From an uncultured Lachnospiraceae bacterium (GTDB lineage Bacteria > Bacillota > Clostridia > Lachnospirales > Lachnospiraceae), in contig CAMKQB010000015.1 of the NCBI GenBank assembly GCA_946414825.1, forward strand, positions 1 to 36,903: a stretch of 36,903 bases of DNA, written 5' to 3'. A model generated the notes under the pieces. The model ran no database searches. It was not told where the DNA came from and was given only the letters and a program-made list of their open reading frames with translations. Each line of letters starts with the position of its first letter. Position 1 is the first letter of the stretch. Positions 34,020-36,903 of this stretch are shown in pieces. The position numbers and the translations under genes were made by a program.

Positions 34020-34048
34020 ATTATATTTTATATCTGACCTTTTTCCAA
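34020..34048 (-). promoter_or_regulatory. Promoter of the cytX-kinase operon
   Basis: On the minus strand TTGGAA (34048-34043) and TATAAT (34025-34020) are 17 bases apart, about 55 bases before cytX. One arm of the 34029-34084 dyad lies in the spacer. Confidence 0.6.
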
Positions 34049-34084
34049 TACCCAAAACGAGAATTTTCAATAAGGTCAGATATA
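34029..34084. promoter_or_regulatory. 13-bp inverted repeat flanking the cytX -35 element
   Basis: TATATCTGACCTT (34029-34041) is repeated as its exact reverse complement AAGGTCAGATATA at 34072-34084, with 30 bases between. The centres are 43 bases apart, close to four helical turns. One arm lies between -35 and -10 and the other upstream of -35, as for two operators bound by one regulator across a loop. There is no T-run, so it is not a terminator. Confidence 0.6.
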
Positions 34085-34099
34085 TTACTTCACAAAGTT

Positions 34100-34132
34100 C
34101 ACAAAAGTTGTCACGGGGACAGTCCCCACTGG
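34100..34132 (-). repeat. Dispersed palindromic element, copy B
   Basis: On the minus strand it reads CCAGTGGGGACTGTCCCC followed by GTGACAACTTTTGTG. GGGGAC-A-GTCCCC (34115-34127, plus strand) is a perfect palindrome. It begins two bases beyond the stop codon of the ACT-domain gene and shares its outer sequence with copy A. Confidence 0.75.
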
Positions 34133-34134
34133 CC

Positions 34135-34563
34135 CTATTTTACAGAATAGCCTGAATTCCTCAGTGCATTCATTGCTTTAATATAGTTTTCTTCTTTAAC
34201 AAAAATGTAATCAGTATTATACGTAGATACTGCGAATATCCCTATACCACTCGAGGCAAGTATCTTAGTAATACGTGCCAGGATCCCGATAAGAGAAAAA
34301 TCAAGTTCTCCACATATACGGAAACCCTTCCAGCCATCCTCACGACTGATAGTATTATCTGGAACTATATCTGTAGGGCATACTAAAGATTTCTCTGTGT
34401 CAGTCCTTCCAGTGAATACAAAGTTCTGATCTATATCTATACCGGAATAGTCTTCAACCTTGCATACAGAAAATATATCATCAATCGCTTCTATAACTAT
34501 GCTACCAGCATTTAAACCAGGCAGCTCATTATTTAATTGTTCTTCAGGTGTCCATTCTTTCAT
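34135..34563 (-). CDS. ACT domain-containing protein
   Basis: This 142-residue protein has a tandem ACT-like fold of the COG3603 type: a divergent N-terminal half (about 15-60; NAGSIVIEAIDDIFSVCKVED) and a clear C-terminal ACT half with DFSLIGILARITKILASSGIGIFAVSTYNTDYIFVKEENYIKAMNAL. Such proteins bind amino acids and act as sensors; the ligand is unknown. I chose ATG 34563, preceded by GGGGG; the longer form needs a TTG. The sfsA stop lies 17 bases upstream of this start, so the two are coupled. Element B follows the stop directly. Confidence 0.85.
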   Translation of the reverse strand: MKEWTPEEQLNNELPGLNAGSIVIEAIDDIFSVCKVEDYSGIDIDQNFVFTGRTDTEKSLVCPTDIVPDNTISREDGWKGFRICGELDFSLIGILARITKILASSGIGIFAVSTYNTDYIFVKEENYIKAMNALRNSGYSVK

Positions 34564-34580
34564 ATAATCCCCCATTTTCT

Positions 34581-35249
34581 TCAGCAAGTGATTTCTAAAC
34601 TATCCGGCTCTACATGACACTTTAGAAATAATATCTCAACTCCTGCTTTTTTGGCATCACTCATCGCTGTTCCAAACTCCGGATGAGTATCTATGTTAGG
34701 TCTCACCTCTGATACTCCATCCATTTGTATTACAAATGCAAGCGATGCCGAGTAGCCTTCACTCTTAGCGCGAATAAGCTCTCTTATGTGCTTCACTCCT
34801 CGTTCTGTGGGAGCATCCGGGAAGTATCCTATACCATCATACTCCAGAGTACATCCCTTCACTTCCATTAAGCATTTATCTTTTCTTCCATCTTCTTCAG
34901 TACGCTCCATGTAAAAGTCAAGCCTGGAATCTCCATAGGTGTATTCTGGTACGACCTTGGTATAAGTCCCCGTTTCCAGCCACTCTTTTACCACCTTATT
35001 GGGAGCCTGACTATCAATATTAAATAGGACGCCTGTTGATTTTCTGACAGCAACAAGGTCATACTTAGTTTTCCTTCCTGGTGTCCCAGGGGATGTAAGC
35101 CAGACCTCACATCCAGGAATCAAAAGTTCCTTACACCGACCAGTATTTTTAACATGGACTATTTCCTTAACACCATTCACCTCAACCTCAGCGATAAAAC
35201 GATTAGGTCTCCTTATGAACACTGCTTGGGTTATATTACTATACTTCAT
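34581..35249 (-). CDS. sfsA: SfsA DNA/RNA nuclease family protein
   Basis: This protein of about 222 residues matches SfsA, first described as a sugar fermentation stimulation protein and now placed among nuclease-fold proteins. RRPNRFIAEVEVNGVKEIVHVKNTGRCKELL is the N-terminal OB-like part; RLDFYMERTEEDGRKDKCLMEVKGCTLEYDG holds the PD-(D/E)XK-like acidic and Lys residues; FPDAPTERGVKHIREL follows. I take ATG 35249, which lies inside the end of the Dabb gene; a TTG at 35255 is an alternative. Overlap with Dabb suggests cotranscription. Confidence 0.93.
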   Translation of the reverse strand: MKYSNITQAVFIRRPNRFIAEVEVNGVKEIVHVKNTGRCKELLIPGCEVWLTSPGTPGRKTKYDLVAVRKSTGVLFNIDSQAPNKVVKEWLETGTYTKVVPEYTYGDSRLDFYMERTEEDGRKDKCLMEVKGCTLEYDGIGYFPDAPTERGVKHIRELIRAKSEGYSASLAFVIQMDGVSEVRPNIDTHPEFGTAMSDAKKAGVEILFLKCHVEPDSLEITC

Positions 35250-35541
35250 AATCAATACACACTCTGCTCTTTGTATTAGGTCTTACAACACCGTCTGCTA
35301 CAGCGACATGTTCAGGATGTACTGCATAGCCCTTTAGTGAATCAGAATCTTCAAATGTAGAATCCAGCATCAAATCTGCATTGGACGAATCAAGCATTTC
35401 TGTCTGAACATGAATATCTATAAGACCAGGAATCTTACCTGCCAAGCCTTCAAGACCTACCTTTATGTCAGCTCTAACCTTTGCTTTTTCTTCGCCTGAA
35501 AGTTCATCTTTTAATTGCCATAAAATTATATGCTTTACCAT
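35239..35541 (-). CDS. Dabb family (stress-responsive A/B barrel) protein
   Basis: This 100-residue protein is a dimeric alpha+beta barrel: MVKHIILWQLKDELS at the start, a helix region, then IPGLIDIHVQTEMLDSSNADLMLDSTFEDSDSLKGYAVHPEHVAV. The HxH pattern HPEHV and the opening VKHIILW are typical of Dabb proteins. Biochemical roles vary across the family and are not known here. AAGGAGAG precedes the ATG. It is first in a Dabb-sfsA-ACT run. Confidence 0.9.
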   Translation of the reverse strand: MVKHIILWQLKDELSGEEKAKVRADIKVGLEGLAGKIPGLIDIHVQTEMLDSSNADLMLDSTFEDSDSLKGYAVHPEHVAVADGVVRPNTKSRVCIDYEV

Positions 35542-35633
35542 TTCTATAATCTCTCCTTATCTTTTCTTATATATCCCCGGAATGGTCCGAGTTTTCCTTT
35601 AATATTCTAAGCGTGCGCTGCTAAACAAACTGG

Positions 35634-35658
35634 GCCAGTAGGGACAGTCCCCACTGGT
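35634..35658 (-). repeat. Dispersed palindromic element, copy C
   Basis: CCAGTAGGGAC-A-GTCCCCACTGG (35635-35657, plus strand) is an 11-bp inverted repeat with one mismatch. It shares the CCAGTGGGGACTGTCCC core with copies A and B but lacks their GACAACTTTTGTG part. It begins eight bases beyond the stop codon of the Nim-like gene. Confidence 0.75.
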
Positions 35659-35665
35659 CTAATAT

Positions 35666-36142
35666 TTAAGATTCATTTACCAGCTTTCCTGTCATATGCT
35701 CTATCGTCAACTCCAAACACTGCACTCGCGGTAATGCATTCTCCAGTTCTCTCTTCAGATATTCCTCATCATCAGTAAACTTCTGACACAGCTTGGTACA
35801 GATCATCCTGGCCTTATCCTCATCCTCTACAAGATGAATTCTCCCAAATACAATGACACTATTTATATTCAGCGCCCATTCCCCTTCTCTACGATAGCCC
35901 TTATCATATACGCAGAAGCTAACTTTATCATTAGCTTTGATAGCGTCTATCTTATGCCCTACCTTAGCTCCATGAAAATATATCTTCCCATCATCCTCAG
36001 AGTAATAATGACTGATAGGAATTCCATATGGATATCCATCGTCACCCAACATAGAAAGAACCCCTCTTGGCTCTTCCTTGAGAATACGTATACATTCCTC
36101 CTCAGATATCTGTTGCTTAAAACGTCTCATTTTTCTGAACAT
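35666..36142 (-). CDS. Pyridoxamine 5'-phosphate oxidase-family (Nim-like) flavin protein
   Basis: This 158-residue protein has the FMN-binding split barrel of the PNPOx-like group: ISEEECIRILKEEPRGVLSMLGDDGYPYGIPISHYYSEDDGKIYFHGAKVGHKIDAIKANDKVSFCVYD. The closest general type is NimA-like, 5-nitroimidazole reductase-related proteins, but most such chromosomal proteins are not shown to give resistance. It probably binds FMN or a deazaflavin. A GAGGT site precedes the ATG. It lies 54 bases after the phosphatase gene. Element C follows it. Confidence 0.88.
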   Translation of the reverse strand: MFRKMRRFKQQISEEECIRILKEEPRGVLSMLGDDGYPYGIPISHYYSEDDGKIYFHGAKVGHKIDAIKANDKVSFCVYDKGYRREGEWALNINSVIVFGRIHLVEDEDKARMICTKLCQKFTDDEEYLKRELENALPRVQCLELTIEHMTGKLVNES

Positions 36143-36196
36143 TATTCTACCTCTATCATTTCTTCATGTATTTTTGCTGCATAATCACTAATAAAC

Positions 36197-36766
36197 TCAA
36201 ACAAAAACAGGAGTCGAATCATAACTATATTCCTTTAATTCACAGTTCTTTACACCAAAATCCCCGTATTCCTCATTAGTCATATCATAGAAATACGAGT
36301 TAACGCACCTCACAATCCCGTTATGCGCCACCAAAAGATAAATCTTATCATCCTGCGCCAGCTCATCTAAAAGATTATAAATACGCTGAGCCAGTCGAAG
36401 CATGGACTCCCCACCTTCGTAAGAATTCACAAAATTCCTCTTATCTTGCTTGAAAATCTCACCATTTCTAGGAGTCCCTTCATACTTCCCAAAATTCTGC
36501 TCTCTCAACCTCTCATCAGCCCTAAGAGGAAGCCCTGTCATATCCGCAATATGCTTCACAGTGTCAAATGCCCTCGAAAGCGGTGACGCTATAATCTCAT
36601 CAATATGAATCTCTCCAGAATCCAGTCTCTCCTTTATAAGCTCACCAGTTTCCCTGGCCTGCTCATGACCTCTATCAGTAAGCCCAATATCCGTAGCGCC
36701 ACATATTTTATTATCGACATTCCAAAATGTCTCACCATGTCTTACAAAATATATCTTTTTAGTCAT
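36197..36766 (-). CDS. Histidine phosphatase family protein
   Basis: This 189-residue protein of the phosphoglycerate mutase-like superfamily has the RHG motif FVRHGETFWN (catalytic His10), DIGLTDRGHEQA, IIASPLSRAFDT, LREQNFGKYEG with the acid Glu, and LLVAHNGIVRC with the second His. The substrate is not clear; relatives act on phosphosugars, alpha-ribazole phosphate or others. Its ATG overlaps the stop of the upstream Y-family polymerase gene, so the two are translationally coupled. Confidence 0.9.
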   Translation of the reverse strand: MTKKIYFVRHGETFWNVDNKICGATDIGLTDRGHEQARETGELIKERLDSGEIHIDEIIASPLSRAFDTVKHIADMTGLPLRADERLREQNFGKYEGTPRNGEIFKQDKRNFVNSYEGGESMLRLAQRIYNLLDELAQDDKIYLLVAHNGIVRCVNSYFYDMTNEEYGDFGVKNCELKEYSYDSTPVFV

Positions 36767-36903
36767 TACGAAAAACTCCTATTCCGGCACGCATCACGCT
36801 ATTATTACCATATTTATTTCGAATGGAATCCAAAGCTTTATCAAGCTTCTTCTGTTTTTCTTTTTCTTCCTCACCAAATAAAGACATCTGCTGAAAACCA
36901 TCC
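36759..36903 (-). CDS. Y-family DNA polymerase, C-terminal fragment (cut by window edge)
   Basis: The last 47 codons of a minus-strand gene run off the window. The peptide QQMSLFGEEEKEKQKKLD, then ALDSIRNKYGNNSVMRAGIG, matches the usual tail of Firmicutes Y-family (DinB/UmuC-type) translesion polymerases, where a QLSLF-like motif is the beta-clamp binding peptide. The stop TAA (36759-36761) overlaps the phosphatase start codon region. The catalytic part is outside the window. Confidence 0.8.
   Translation of the reverse strand, partial: DGFQQMSLFGEEEKEKQKKLDKALDSIRNKYGNNSVMRAGIGVFRND

Noticed and set aside
34029..34084. Reading the 13-bp dyad as a terminator
   Set aside because: The loop is 30 bases and no T-run follows on either strand; it overlaps a promoter instead.
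33966..34134. Possible TPP riboswitch upstream of cytX
   Set aside because: I looked for the conserved CTGAGA and ACCTGA-type THI-box blocks and saw neither; the region instead holds a promoter, a 13-bp dyad and repeat copy B.
35666..36142. Nitroimidazole resistance (nim) gene
   Set aside because: Only family-level resemblance to PNPOx/Nim proteins is visible; many chromosomal relatives have no shown role in resistance.

Overview
The window looks like chromosomal DNA from an anaerobic, low-to-moderate GC Firmicute, most likely a Lachnospiraceae-type gut or rumen bacterium (Butyrivibrio/Coprococcus-like). This is inferred from Gly/Thr/Glu-rich lipoproteins with typical Firmicutes lipoboxes, a beta-glucosidase with permuted domain order as known from Butyrivibrio and Ruminococcus, a class II GalT, a (S/N)PXTG sorting signal and strong AGGAGG-type ribosome sites. 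I cannot name the species. I see no rRNA, tRNA, CRISPR array, phage or complete insertion sequence.

Layout. Positions 1-3.2 kb hold a sortase-anchored surface protein gene with two near-identical terminators around it, then a flavin reductase and a VanZ-like protein. Positions 3.3-6.2 kb hold a three-gene envelope cassette: a VTC (polyphosphate polymerase-type) domain protein, a DUF4956 membrane protein and a Cthe_2159-type beta-helix lipoprotein. Positions 6.4-8.8 kb are a peroxide-defence operon (glutathione peroxidase family enzyme, OhrR-like regulator, thioredoxin, thioredoxin reductase); its promoter overlaps two tandem OhrR-type boxes. Positions 8.8-12.2 kb carry a histidine kinase/response regulator pair, trmL and surE. 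A DUF4173 membrane protein is divergent from surE. A membrane lipase and a small partner gene follow on the minus strand, then galK-galT on the plus strand.

From 18.9 to 25.1 kb the minus strand holds a lipoprotein, an EamA transporter, a WYL regulator, a small membrane protein, a TIGR01440 protein, a DUF3737 protein, an alpha/beta hydrolase and a small Cys-containing protein. A LysR regulator diverges at 25.27 kb. From 34.0 down to 26.2 kb the minus strand holds a possible long operon: CytX-like permease, pyridoxal/HMP-type kinase, radical SAM protein, clostripain-family lipoprotein and permuted GH3 beta-glucosidase. It is followed by a truncated second copy of the radical SAM gene start. 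The last 2.8 kb hold an ACT-domain protein, SfsA, a Dabb protein, a Nim-like flavin protein, a histidine phosphatase and the tail of a Y-family DNA polymerase cut by the window edge.

The most interesting items are the VTC/DUF4956/Cthe_2159 cassette, whose joint function is not established as far as I know; the OhrR-boxed thioredoxin-peroxidase operon; a dispersed palindromic element placed at the 3' ends of three genes, once supplying the protein's C-terminus; the radical SAM gene remnant; and a 13-bp dyad wrapped around the cytX promoter.
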